Below are positions 6,643 to 14,885 of a DNA stretch of 41,894 nt, one piece after another (the stretch's first letter is position 1; the number at the start of each line of letters is the position of its first letter). The DNA lies in assembly GCA_003154775.1 (NCBI GenBank), contig PMES01000024.1, positions 1 through 41,894 of the forward strand, written 5' to 3'. Made by a program: the position numbers and the translations under genes. The notes beneath the pieces are model-generated. The model saw nothing but the letters and a program-made list of their open reading frames with translations. It made no database searches and had not been told where the DNA came from. Origin of the DNA: Acidobacteriota bacterium (GTDB taxonomy: Bacteria; Acidobacteriota; Terriglobia; Acidiferrales; UBA7541).

Positions 6643-9462
6643 ATGAAGGAGAATCTAAGAGTAAGGGTAGGTGCGGTCGTCCTCGCGCTGGCGACGCTGG
6701 CGGCGGTGACCTATGGCTGGCTTAATTTCCGGCAACGCTCCGAGTTTGATCTGGTGGATGACGGGGTAGCCTGGTCGGACAGTGCGGCAGGTATCGAAGC
6801 ATGGCGCGTGGCTCCCGATTCTCCCGCGGCGGGCGCAGGCATCCGCCCCGGTGATCTTCTCCTGACCATCAACGATTCTGCCGTTCCTAACGCGGCGCAC
6901 GTGGCGCGACGCCTGTACCGCGCGGGCCTTTGGACGCAACTCCGCTACAAACTCACGCGTAATGGGGAAGAGTTTGAAACCCGCCTGATCACCACTCCCG
7001 CGTATAAGCCGATTACCGTCGAGAACTACCTGCGGGTTGTCGGCCTGCTATATCTTTTCATTGGACTATTTATTTTCATCCGGCGGTGGAACGCACCGCG
7101 CGCGGTGCATTTCTATGTTTTCTGCCTGGTCTCGTTCATTTTGTATTCGTTCCAGTACAGCGGAAAACTGGACGCCTTCGATTTGGAAGTCTATTGGACC
7201 AGCGTGGCCGCGCGGCTCCTGGCGCCGGCCCTGCTTCTGCACTTTGCCCTCGTCTTTCCGGAACGCACGGAGTCGGCCCGCAAGTCACTTCTGAAATTTG
7301 CGGCAGTCTACGCGCCGCCCTTGGCCCTCTTGCTCGTTCACATTCTCGCTGCCGTGAATGCGCTGGGCTTTGTTCCCACGACGCGCTCGCGCGTACTCCT
7401 CGAAGAGCTTGAATTGAGCTTCCTGGGCACCTATTTTGTCGCCGCCGGGCTGGTCTTCTACCTCAGCTACCGCCGCTCCCGCTCGGGGGTCCTTCGCCAG
7501 CAGGTGAAATGGCTCACTGCGGGCACGCTGGCGGGCAGCCTCCCGTTCATCCTGCTGTACATCATCCCGTACGACTTCAACGCTGCCACGCTGCCCTGGA
7601 TGCAGTTTTCCGCGCTCAGCCTGGTGCTCATCCCGCTGTGCTTTGGTTACGCCATCATTCGCTACCGCTTGATGGATGTGGATATCATCTTCAAGCGCGG
7701 CCTCGCATATACGGCGGCGACGGCGGCGGTCGCGGCCATCTATTTCGCACTGGTCGCGCTGATTGCCGAGATCTTCCATGCGCAGACCAGCGGGCCCGTT
7801 GCGGGCATGATCGCCATCGTGATCGCCGCCTTTCTCTTTCAGCCTTTCCGCGAAGGCATTCAGGCGCGGCTCGATCGCTTCTTTTATCGCGACCGGCTCG
7901 ATTATCGCCGGACGCTCATCGAGTTCGGCAGCACGCTCACGAACGAAGTCCGGCTGGAACCCATGCTGGGGTCGGTGATGGACCGCGTTTCGCAGACGCT
8001 ACTTGTCGATCGTCTGGCCATCTTCGTCGAAGATCCGCAGCGTCCCGGCGAAATGCGGCTGGCGCGCTCCATGGGCGTGCGCCTCGCCGAACCTCTGGAC
8101 CTCAGCTTCATCGCCTCAACCCGGCCGGAATTCCTGCGCGGCCCCCTTTTCTTTGAATCCTCGCGCAGCGCCCAGGAAGTCGACGATACCGTACGACGGA
8201 CCCTCGAACAGCTCGATCTCAATTACTTCATCCCATGCCGCATTCGCGAACACACCGTGGCCGTTCTTGGGCTGGGCAAAACCGTTGACGGAGATTTTCT
8301 TTCCAGCGATGACGTCGAACTGGTACAGACCATCGCCGGCTACGTGGCCATCGCTCTGGACAATTCGCAACTCTATTCCTCGCTCGAGCAGAAGGCTTCC
8401 GAAATTGCCCGCCTCAAGGATTTCAGCGAAAACATTGTCGAATCACTGAACGTTGGAGTGCTGGCCGTGGACCTTGAAGGCACGGTGGAAGCCTGGAATA
8501 GCCGCATGGAACAGGTCTTCGGTGTGCCTCGCGACGCCGCAGTGGGCCAGCCTCTCGGCAGCCTGCTGCCGGCAGAGCTTGCCTCGGAAATTGCCTCCCG
8601 CGACGATCAGGAGCAGATCACCGGCATTTACAAGCACCGCCTCCAGCGCCAGGGAGGCTCTCTCATTTTGAATGTTTCGATCACGCCGCTGGTGGGCAAG
8701 TCAGGTGAGCGCATCGGACGCCTGCTTCTGTTCGACGACGTCACGCAGCGCGAACGCATGGAAGAGCAGATGAGCCAGACCGAGAAGCTCACCTCGTTGG
8801 GGCTGCTGGCCGCGGGAGTGGCGCACGAAGTCAACACCCCGCTGGCCGTCATCTCCAACTACATCCAGATGCTTGCCAAGCAGATGCCCGATGGAGATCC
8901 GCGCCACTCGATCATCGAAAAGATCGTCAAGCAGACCTTCCGCGCCAGTGAAATTGTGAACAACCTGCTAAATTTCTCGCGAACCGGCGCCGTCGAACTT
9001 GCCGACGTGGACCTGAATCGCTTGGTCGAAGAAACACTCTCGCTGGTCGCGCATCCCCTGAAGACTTCGCAGATTCGCGTGGTCAAGCAGCTCACCGATG
9101 GCCTTCCGCCGGTGCGAGGTTCCGCCAACAAGCTGCAACAGGTGTTCCTGAATCTTTTCTTAAATGCGCGTGATGCCATGCCAACAGGCGGGATGCTGGA
9201 AGTTCGCACCAGCGCGCACAATGGCAGCGTCGAGATTGAAGTTGTTGACACGGGCAACGGCATTCTCCGTGAACACATCCACAAGATTTTTGATCCTTTT
9301 TTCACCACCAAGGCGACCGGACGCGGCACAGGTCTCGGCCTGTCTGTGAGCTACGGGATCATCAAAGAACACGCCGGTAGAATTGATGTTCGCTCGACGC
9401 CAGGCCGGGGTACTTCCTTCCACGTCGAGTTCCCGGCTGTCAGGAAAGCGGTCCATGTCTAA
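6643..9462 (+). CDS. Membrane sensor histidine kinase with PDZ, GAF and PAS domains
   Basis: The 939-residue kinase has a membrane segment at about 8-26, then a periplasmic PDZ-like domain (about 45-115, with APDSPAAGAGIRPGDLLLTIN). Eight or nine further membrane segments follow between 130 and 405. After these come a GAF domain (about 425-570), a coiled linker, a PAS domain (about 590-690), a HisKA domain with His728 in AAGVAHEVNTPLAVISNYI, and a HATPase_c domain with N841 (NLFLNARDAM), DTGNGI and GRGTGLGLS boxes. All phosphotransfer residues are present. It overlaps the response regulator by 8 bases, so the two are a cognate pair. PDZ domains often read peptides or protein ends, so an envelope or secretion signal is a reasonable guess. 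Its position before the polysaccharide locus suggests control of glycan export. Confidence 0.9.
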   Translation: MKENLRVRVGAVVLALATLAAVTYGWLNFRQRSEFDLVDDGVAWSDSAAGIEAWRVAPDSPAAGAGIRPGDLLLTINDSAVPNAAHVARRLYRAGLWTQLRYKLTRNGEEFETRLITTPAYKPITVENYLRVVGLLYLFIGLFIFIRRWNAPRAVHFYVFCLVSFILYSFQYSGKLDAFDLEVYWTSVAARLLAPALLLHFALVFPERTESARKSLLKFAAVYAPPLALLLVHILAAVNALGFVPTTRSRVLLEELELSFLGTYFVAAGLVFYLSYRRSRSGVLRQQVKWLTAGTLAGSLPFILLYIIPYDFNAATLPWMQFSALSLVLIPLCFGYAIIRYRLMDVDIIFKRGLAYTAATAAVAAIYFALVALIAEIFHAQTSGPVAGMIAIVIAAFLFQPFREGIQARLDRFFYRDRLDYRRTLIEFGSTLTNEVRLEPMLGSVMDRVSQTLLVDRLAIFVEDPQRPGEMRLARSMGVRLAEPLDLSFIASTRPEFLRGPLFFESSRSAQEVDDTVRRTLEQLDLNYFIPCRIREHTVAVLGLGKTVDGDFLSSDDVELVQTIAGYVAIALDNSQLYSSLEQKASEIARLKDFSENIVESLNVGVLAVDLEGTVEAWNSRMEQVFGVPRDAAVGQPLGSLLPAELASEIASRDDQEQITGIYKHRLQRQGGSLILNVSITPLVGKSGERIGRLLLFDDVTQRERMEEQMSQTEKLTSLGLLAAGVAHEVNTPLAVISNYIQMLAKQMPDGDPRHSIIEKIVKQTFRASEIVNNLLNFSRTGAVELADVDLNRLVEETLSLVAHPLKTSQIRVVKQLTDGLPPVRGSANKLQQVFLNLFLNARDAMPTGGMLEVRTSAHNGSVEIEVVDTGNGILREHIHKIFDPFFTTKATGRGTGLGLSVSYGIIKEHAGRIDVRSTPGRGTSFHVEFPAVRKAVHV

Positions 9463-10927
9463 AGGTTCGATTCTTGTTGTTGACGATGAATCCGAGATTC
9501 GCGAAGGCCTCGAGCTTCTCTTGAAGTCGGAAGGGTACCAGGTCTCCAGCGCGGAATCCGGCCAGGTGGGACTCTCCCGTCTGGAAGAACGACCGTTTGA
9601 CCTGCTTCTGCTCGATGTCAGCCTTCCCGACCGCAACGGCATTGACATGTTAAAGGAAATTCATCGCCAGGATCCTCATCTACCCATCGTTCTGATTACG
9701 GCCTATGGCTCCATCGAAATGGCCCGCGCCGCGTTTAAGAGCGGGGCGATGGACTACATCACCAAGCCGTGGTCCAACGATGAACTTCTGGTGCAGGTGG
9801 CTCAGGCTGTTGAGGCGCGCCGTCTGCGCGACGAAAACATCCACCTGAAGCGCGCGCTCAAACAGCGTTTCAATTTCCCCAATATCGTGGGTAAAAGCGA
9901 CAAAATGCTCGCGCTCTTTGACCTTGTCGCCCAGGTTGGTCCTTCACGCTCCACCATTTTGATCAGCGGAGAAAGCGGCACCGGAAAAGAACTCATCGCC
10001 AAGGCCATTCACTCGGCCTCGCCGCGCGTGGACAAGGCTTTCGTGCCCGTGAGCACGGGCTCCATCCCCGTCGATCTGCTCGAATCGCAGCTCTTCGGGC
10101 ACGTCAAAGGCGCTTTCACGAGCGCCGTGGCTTCCAAGAAGGGGCTCTTCGAGGTCGCCGATCAGGGCACCATCTTTTTCGACGAAATCGCCACGGTCAG
10201 CCCAGAAACCCAGGCCAAGCTGCTGCGCGTGATTCAAGAACGTGAATTCATGAGGCTGGGTGGCACGGAGCAGATCAAAGTGGACGTCCGGATTGTCGCG
10301 GCCTCCAACGTGGATCTCCTCTCCCTGGTCAAGGAAGGCCGCTTCCGCGAAGACCTGTATCACCGCCTGAACGTTATCCATCTCCACTTACCCCCTCTGC
10401 GCGACCGTCGTGAGGACATTCCACTCCTCCTGGTCCATTCCATGGAACGCTTTTGCCAGGAGAACACCAAACCGTTGCGGCAGTTCACTCCGGCGGCGAT
10501 GAAGCTGCTCATGGATTACGACTGGCCGGGAAACGTCCGCGAACTCGAAAACGTCGTCGAACGCGCCGTTGTTCTCTCTACCCAGGAGCGCGTCGATGTG
10601 GACCTCCTGCCTGATTCTTTTCGCAGCAAGGAGATCGTCCGCGGTGTGCGCCTGCAGCTCTCGGAGTTTCTCCCGCCTTTGCCGGGCGAAGCGGGCTCGC
10701 GAACCGCGGCTGACAATCCCAAACCTTCTCTCTTTCAGATCATCGATGAGGTGGAGCGCCGCATCATTGTAGACATGCTGGAGCGCACGGGCTGGAATCA
10801 GACCGAGGCGTCGGAGCGCTTCCTGATCCCCCTTTCCACGCTCAATCAGAAGATCAAGCGGCTCGGCATTGATGTACGGCGGCGAGGTCGCGTGGACGAG
10901 AGCCCAGTTGCGTCCGTTGGCAAATAG
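9455..10927 (+). CDS. NtrC-family sigma-54-type response regulator with an atypical GAFTSA loop
   Basis: The ATG at 9455 gives MSKGSILVVDDESEI and a 490-residue product. An in-frame start at 9383 would add a tail lying inside the kinase gene and is not credible. Receiver domain: D10, D11, phospho-acceptor D54 (LLLLDVSLPD) and K at TKPW. AAA+ domain: Walker A G172-ESGTGKE, Walker B GTIFFDEI, arginine-rich REDLYHRLN. The C-terminal Fis-like HTH is NQTEASERFLIPLSTLNQKI. The sigma-54 contact loop, normally GAFTGA, reads GAFTSA at 219-224; the key Thr is kept. It should activate sigma-54 promoters, probably including its own and those of the polysaccharide genes that follow. Confidence 0.9.
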   Translation: MSKGSILVVDDESEIREGLELLLKSEGYQVSSAESGQVGLSRLEERPFDLLLLDVSLPDRNGIDMLKEIHRQDPHLPIVLITAYGSIEMARAAFKSGAMDYITKPWSNDELLVQVAQAVEARRLRDENIHLKRALKQRFNFPNIVGKSDKMLALFDLVAQVGPSRSTILISGESGTGKELIAKAIHSASPRVDKAFVPVSTGSIPVDLLESQLFGHVKGAFTSAVASKKGLFEVADQGTIFFDEIATVSPETQAKLLRVIQEREFMRLGGTEQIKVDVRIVAASNVDLLSLVKEGRFREDLYHRLNVIHLHLPPLRDRREDIPLLLVHSMERFCQENTKPLRQFTPAAMKLLMDYDWPGNVRELENVVERAVVLSTQERVDVDLLPDSFRSKEIVRGVRLQLSEFLPPLPGEAGSRTAADNPKPSLFQIIDEVERRIIVDMLERTGWNQTEASERFLIPLSTLNQKIKRLGIDVRRRGRVDESPVASVGK

Positions 10928-11028
10928 AAGGCGGCCCTGTTCCAAATGGGAACGATGACCCCTTGCCACGTTCTCTTCTTCAATTTATTCTTGCATCTGC
11001 TTTTCCGTCTAGGCACAGTTACCCTCAG

Positions 11029-12324
11029 ATGATCCTTCGCCTCTCCGATTCCCTCTCACGGGGTCTAGTGCTCGTTGCGGCCCTAGTGGTCGCCATCGTT
11101 GTGTCTTTTTTTGCCATTCGCATGGCCATTGCAGCGGGTGCTGCTGACGGAACAACGGCGAAAGACTTGGAATTGGCCGCGCGTCTGGAGCCGCGCAATC
11201 CGGAGTATTGGTACCGCCTGGGTCACTACCAGGAATTTAATCTCGAGGATCCGAATCCCGACCGCGCCTTGGACTCTTTCCATCGCGCCATCGCTCTTGA
11301 CCCCCATTACCCCGAAGCGTGGCTCGATCTCGCCACCTCCTATGAATTGGACGGGAATACGGAAGCGACGCGCGATGCCTACCTGCACGCCAAGGAAAGC
11401 TACCCTGCTTCCGCGGAAGTTGCCTGGCGCTATGGAAACTACCTTTTGCGCGCGGGTGATCTGGCGCACGCTTTTGAGGAACTGCATCACGCGCTGCAAG
11501 CCGATCCTCACCGTGCCGCTGCGGCCTTCTCCCGCGTCTATCGGGCAGACACGAACATCGACGATATCCTCACCAAGGTTCTGCCCGCCCAAGCGAATGT
11601 TTACGTTGATGTCATCGAGGAAGCCAGGAGCGCCAATCAACTGGGCGTGGCCCAGGAAGTCTGGGCGCATCTTGTGACCCTGCACCCGCATCTCGAGACT
11701 CGCGATTTCTACAGGCTTGTTGATACGCTCCTGGCAGCTGGGGAGGACGCCGATGCACGGCGCATTTGGGATCAGGGAATTGCCACCCAGAATCTGCCTC
11801 CACTTCTGCAACCGCAAGGTTCCGTCATCTGGGATCCGAGTTTTGAATCCGGCCTCAGCAACTTTTCCTTCGCCTGGTACTTTCAACCCATTGTTCAGGG
11901 AGTGCGCACGACGTTCGACGGCACCCAAAAGCTTTCGGGGACGCAGTCACTGCGCATTTCGTTTGACGGCAAGCAAAATCCAAATCTGGACGTCGCCTGC
12001 ACCTTTGGGATCGTCGCGCCGGGCACACGTTACCTCTTTTCTGGCTGGATCAAAACACAGGAACTCACCACAAATCAGGGCATTTCATTCCGTCTGCGCG
12101 GCTTCGGCAAGGACTCCGCTTCCCCGGTGGACTCGCGTGAAATTCATGGCACCACGCCGTGGACCGTTATCGATATCCCTTGGACGGCCGGTCCGGAGAT
12201 TCGCCGCGTCCAGGTCTGTGTGCGCAGGGATCCCAGTGATAATCCGGACGTGCGCATCTCCGGCAACGCCTGGGTCGATGACGTCACTCTCGTGCCGCAA
12301 TCCCTGGAGCCTCGCCAGCCATGA
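11029..12324 (+). CDS. TPR-repeat membrane protein with a C-terminal beta-sandwich domain
   Basis: An ATG at 11029 is chosen because it starts just before the membrane segment (residues 8-35, RGLVLVAALVVAIVVSFFAI); an upstream TTG at 10963 would add a low-quality tail. Several TPR units follow (about 48-210; NPEYWYRLGHYQEF, PEAWLDLATSYELDG, SAEVAWRYGNYLLRAGD). Residues about 265-425 form a jelly-roll-like domain (VIWDPSFESGLSNFSFAWYF, ending GNAWVDDVTLVPQ), which resembles carbohydrate-binding modules. TPR proteins of this kind accompany O-antigen ligase/polymerase genes in polysaccharide loci. The stop overlaps the next ATG by ATGA at 12321-12324. A glycan-binding role for the C-terminal domain is inferred. 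Confidence 0.8.
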   Translation: MILRLSDSLSRGLVLVAALVVAIVVSFFAIRMAIAAGAADGTTAKDLELAARLEPRNPEYWYRLGHYQEFNLEDPNPDRALDSFHRAIALDPHYPEAWLDLATSYELDGNTEATRDAYLHAKESYPASAEVAWRYGNYLLRAGDLAHAFEELHHALQADPHRAAAAFSRVYRADTNIDDILTKVLPAQANVYVDVIEEARSANQLGVAQEVWAHLVTLHPHLETRDFYRLVDTLLAAGEDADARRIWDQGIATQNLPPLLQPQGSVIWDPSFESGLSNFSFAWYFQPIVQGVRTTFDGTQKLSGTQSLRISFDGKQNPNLDVACTFGIVAPGTRYLFSGWIKTQELTTNQGISFRLRGFGKDSASPVDSREIHGTTPWTVIDIPWTAGPEIRRVQVCVRRDPSDNPDVRISGNAWVDDVTLVPQSLEPRQP

Positions 12325-13643
12325 GACTCTTCCGCCTGGCCGTCTTTGCTCTCCTGGCTTTCAGTGTTCTTGCCTATGGATGCGTGGAGGAATGGTCCCA
12401 GGCAGTCCTTGAGATTTGCCTGGCCTGGCTTCTGGTGTTGTGGGCCATCCGGCAATACCGGCGGCGTTCCGAACAAGTTGTGCTCTCGCCTCTGTTCGTG
12501 CCCTTGGCCACTCTTGCACTTCTGGTTTTTGCGCAGATGGCATTTCATACCACGTTGTCCCTTTATCACACGCGCGTGGAGCTGCAGCTCCTGGTGGCCT
12601 ACCTGACCCTGCTGTTGCTGCTGACGCAAGCCTTCTACCGCTCCAGGCATTTACGCGGGCTGGTCTGGTTTCTGATGTCCTTGGGATTTTTCGTTGCGAT
12701 CTTCGGCATCCTCCAACACCTCACATTTAACGGCAAGCTCTACTGGTTTCGTGTGATGCGCTATGGCGGGCTTCCTTTTGGACCCTACGTGAACCGGAAT
12801 CACTTCGCGGGTTTTGCGGAGCTTCTGATCCCGATTGCCCTGGTGCCCTTGGTCCTCGGAAAAGTCCGCCGGGAGCGGCTATTCCTGGTGGCGTTGTTTG
12901 CGCTGGCGCCCATCGTGGCGCTGCTACTGTCGGCTTCGCGAGGGGGCATCATCAGCCTGGCCGTCCAGATCGTCATTCTTTTTCTCTTGCTGCTGGTGCG
13001 GCGCGTCCGCAGCAAGAACATCCTGGTGGGCGGGATGGTAGTCTTGTGCGCCGTTTTAGCGGTCTCCTGGATCGGCGTCCATCAGGTCCTGCAACGTTTC
13101 ACGGGATACCAGTCCCTGGAAGTCACCGAGGCAAAACGCGCGGCCATGCGCCGAGACACCTGGGCAATCTTTCTCGACCACCCTCTCATCGGCACGGGGC
13201 TCGGTACGCTTCAGATGGTCTTTCCACGATACGACTCGCTTTATGACGGCAAGATCATCAACCACACTCACAACGACTATCTGGAGGCGCTGGCGGAAAC
13301 GGGCGTACTGGGTGGCCTGTGCTGTGTCTGGTTTCTGGGGGTCCTCTTACTCGATTCCTTGCGGGGATTGGCGGAACTCGGCAGTTCCTTCGGCGCCTCC
13401 CTGAACTTGTCCGGCCTGGTGGGATGTTGTGGGCTGCTCATTCACAGTTTGGTGGACTTTAACCTGCACATACCTGCCAACGCGCTGCTGTTTGTCGTGG
13501 CTGCGCATCTGGCAACGGTACGACTGCAACCCACTCCGCCGGGGCGAACTGCAGGGGATTCAGCGGCTCGGATAGAAGCGAAAACACTAGGCGGGTCCCG
13601 GCCTACAAACGGTATAATACCTGAAGGGGGTCAGTCATCCTGA
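12321..13643 (+). CDS. O-antigen ligase / polysaccharide polymerase family membrane protein (Wzy_C)
   Basis: The 440-residue protein has about 11 membrane segments and one large periplasmic loop near 265-330. The loop carries HPLIGTGLGTLQMVFPRYDS and HTHNDYLEALAETG, the conserved His/Asn-rich signature of the O-antigen ligase/polymerase (PF04932) family. A second family block, NRNHFAGFAELLIP, is upstream, followed by LSASRGG. Members join undecaprenyl-linked sugar units or transfer finished glycan to an acceptor at the periplasmic face. Sequence alone cannot separate ligase from polymerase. It shares ATGA with the TPR protein before it and TGATG with the exporter after it, so translation is coupled on both sides. 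Confidence 0.85.
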   Translation: MRLFRLAVFALLAFSVLAYGCVEEWSQAVLEICLAWLLVLWAIRQYRRRSEQVVLSPLFVPLATLALLVFAQMAFHTTLSLYHTRVELQLLVAYLTLLLLLTQAFYRSRHLRGLVWFLMSLGFFVAIFGILQHLTFNGKLYWFRVMRYGGLPFGPYVNRNHFAGFAELLIPIALVPLVLGKVRRERLFLVALFALAPIVALLLSASRGGIISLAVQIVILFLLLLVRRVRSKNILVGGMVVLCAVLAVSWIGVHQVLQRFTGYQSLEVTEAKRAAMRRDTWAIFLDHPLIGTGLGTLQMVFPRYDSLYDGKIINHTHNDYLEALAETGVLGGLCCVWFLGVLLLDSLRGLAELGSSFGASLNLSGLVGCCGLLIHSLVDFNLHIPANALLFVVAAHLATVRLQPTPPGRTAGDSAARIEAKTLGGSRPTNGIIPEGGQSS

Positions 13644-14875
13644 TGGTTGCAGTGCGAGTTGCGAACCGCGCGTTGTGGGTGTGCGCAGTCATGCTGGCTG
13701 GCACGCTCGTGCTCGCTCCCCGCGTTATTGCACAGGGCGCGCCTGTCCTCGAAACCCCCCAGCAGACCAATGATCGTATTCGCAATCTTTCGATGGGAGC
13801 GAAATCTGGTCCCCACGAATACGTTATTGGGAATGGCGACCTTTTGGACATCTCCGTGTTTGATGTACCAGAGCTGACTCGCGAATTGCGGGTAAGCCAA
13901 TCGGGCACGATTGGTATTCCTCTTGTACCGATTCGTCTCCGCGTCGCGGGCCTTACGGAAGTCCAGGCGGAGCAGAAGATCGCCGAAGTTCTGGAAGCCA
14001 ATGGCCTGGTAAGTCATCCGGAAGTCGGTGTCACGGTGAAGGAGCACAAGAGCCGGCCTATCACGATCGTCGGGGCCGTCCCGCACCCGATGGTTTACGA
14101 AGCGGAACGCAGCGTTACCTTGCTCGAAGCCTTGGCTGAAGCCGGCGGCGTCAGCGGCGATGCCGGCGACACGGTTATAGTATCGCGCGCTCATTCCGCA
14201 ACATTTATTGAAGTCACCAATCCCGCGATGTCCGCCAACAATCCCGCACCAGGCTCGGGCGAGCCTCCTGAAATTGATGCGTCTACTGGCGCAACTCCCA
14301 CTGCGGAAGTTAAGAAGAGCGCCGCGCCGGGTTCCTCTGTGTTTCCTTCTCCTGCGCCGATGTCTCAGAACGCGGCGGCTCCCCCAGCCGAAGGCAATCC
14401 GCCGCCAGCACAAAATTCGGCGTCCGCGAGTCTCATCACCGTCAATTTGAATGAACTCCTGGAAACGGGGGACCTCCGCAACAACATCGTCCTCCAGGAT
14501 GGCGATGTGATTACGGTTCCTCACGCGGGCATTGTCTATGTTCTCGGGGCGGTGAACCGTCCCGGTGGATTCGTGATCTCTAACGATCGCACACAATTCA
14601 CCACCCTTAAGGTGCTTTCTCTCGCCGGGGGTCTCACAAAGATCGCCAAGCTGAATCACGCCGTAATCATTCGCAAGGACGATCAAGGCAAACAGACGGA
14701 AACGGAAGTTGACCTGAAGAAGGTTCTGAATCGCGAAGCCGAAGACCTACAACTGCACGCCAGCGACATTCTCTACGTTCCCGATGACCGGACAAAAGCA
14801 GTGCTGCTAAGTGCCGTGGCATTGGGAGTTGCCGTGGGCACTGCGGTAGCCATCTACCGGGTCGCTTATCAATGA
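13643..14875 (+). CDS. Polysaccharide export outer-membrane protein (Wza-type, Poly_export/SLBB)
   Basis: Residues 1-31 form a signal peptide (LWVCAVMLAGTLVLAPRVIAQG). The Poly_export domain begins at about 60 (YVIGNGDLLDISVFDVPELT; SQSGTIGIPLVPIRLRVAGLT), followed by a first SLBB domain (RPITIVGAVPHPMVYEAERS). A Pro/Ala/Ser-rich insert of about 70 residues (about 195-265) interrupts a second SLBB domain (GIVYVLGAVNRPGGFVISND). A C-terminal hydrophobic helix (AVLLSAVALGVAVGTAVAIY) could cross the outer membrane, as the Wza helix barrel does. There is no lipobox Cys, unlike Escherichia Wza. It forms the export channel with the Wzc-like kinase encoded 10 bases downstream. A TATAAT at 13613-13618 lacks a -35 partner. 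Confidence 0.9.
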   Translation: MVAVRVANRALWVCAVMLAGTLVLAPRVIAQGAPVLETPQQTNDRIRNLSMGAKSGPHEYVIGNGDLLDISVFDVPELTRELRVSQSGTIGIPLVPIRLRVAGLTEVQAEQKIAEVLEANGLVSHPEVGVTVKEHKSRPITIVGAVPHPMVYEAERSVTLLEALAEAGGVSGDAGDTVIVSRAHSATFIEVTNPAMSANNPAPGSGEPPEIDASTGATPTAEVKKSAAPGSSVFPSPAPMSQNAAAPPAEGNPPPAQNSASASLITVNLNELLETGDLRNNIVLQDGDVITVPHAGIVYVLGAVNRPGGFVISNDRTQFTTLKVLSLAGGLTKIAKLNHAVIIRKDDQGKQTETEVDLKKVLNREAEDLQLHASDILYVPDDRTKAVLLSAVALGVAVGTAVAIYRVAYQ

Positions 14876-14885
14876 GAGAGTTGGG

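Noticed and set aside
9383-9454. Upstream start for the response regulator
   Set aside because: It would place 24 residues with no receiver-domain similarity inside the kinase gene; the ATG at 9455 starts exactly at the conserved receiver.
13613-13618. TATAAT before the Wza-type gene as an internal promoter
   Set aside because: No -35 hexamer at 16-18 bases (GGCGGG there), and the gene is already coupled to the one upstream.
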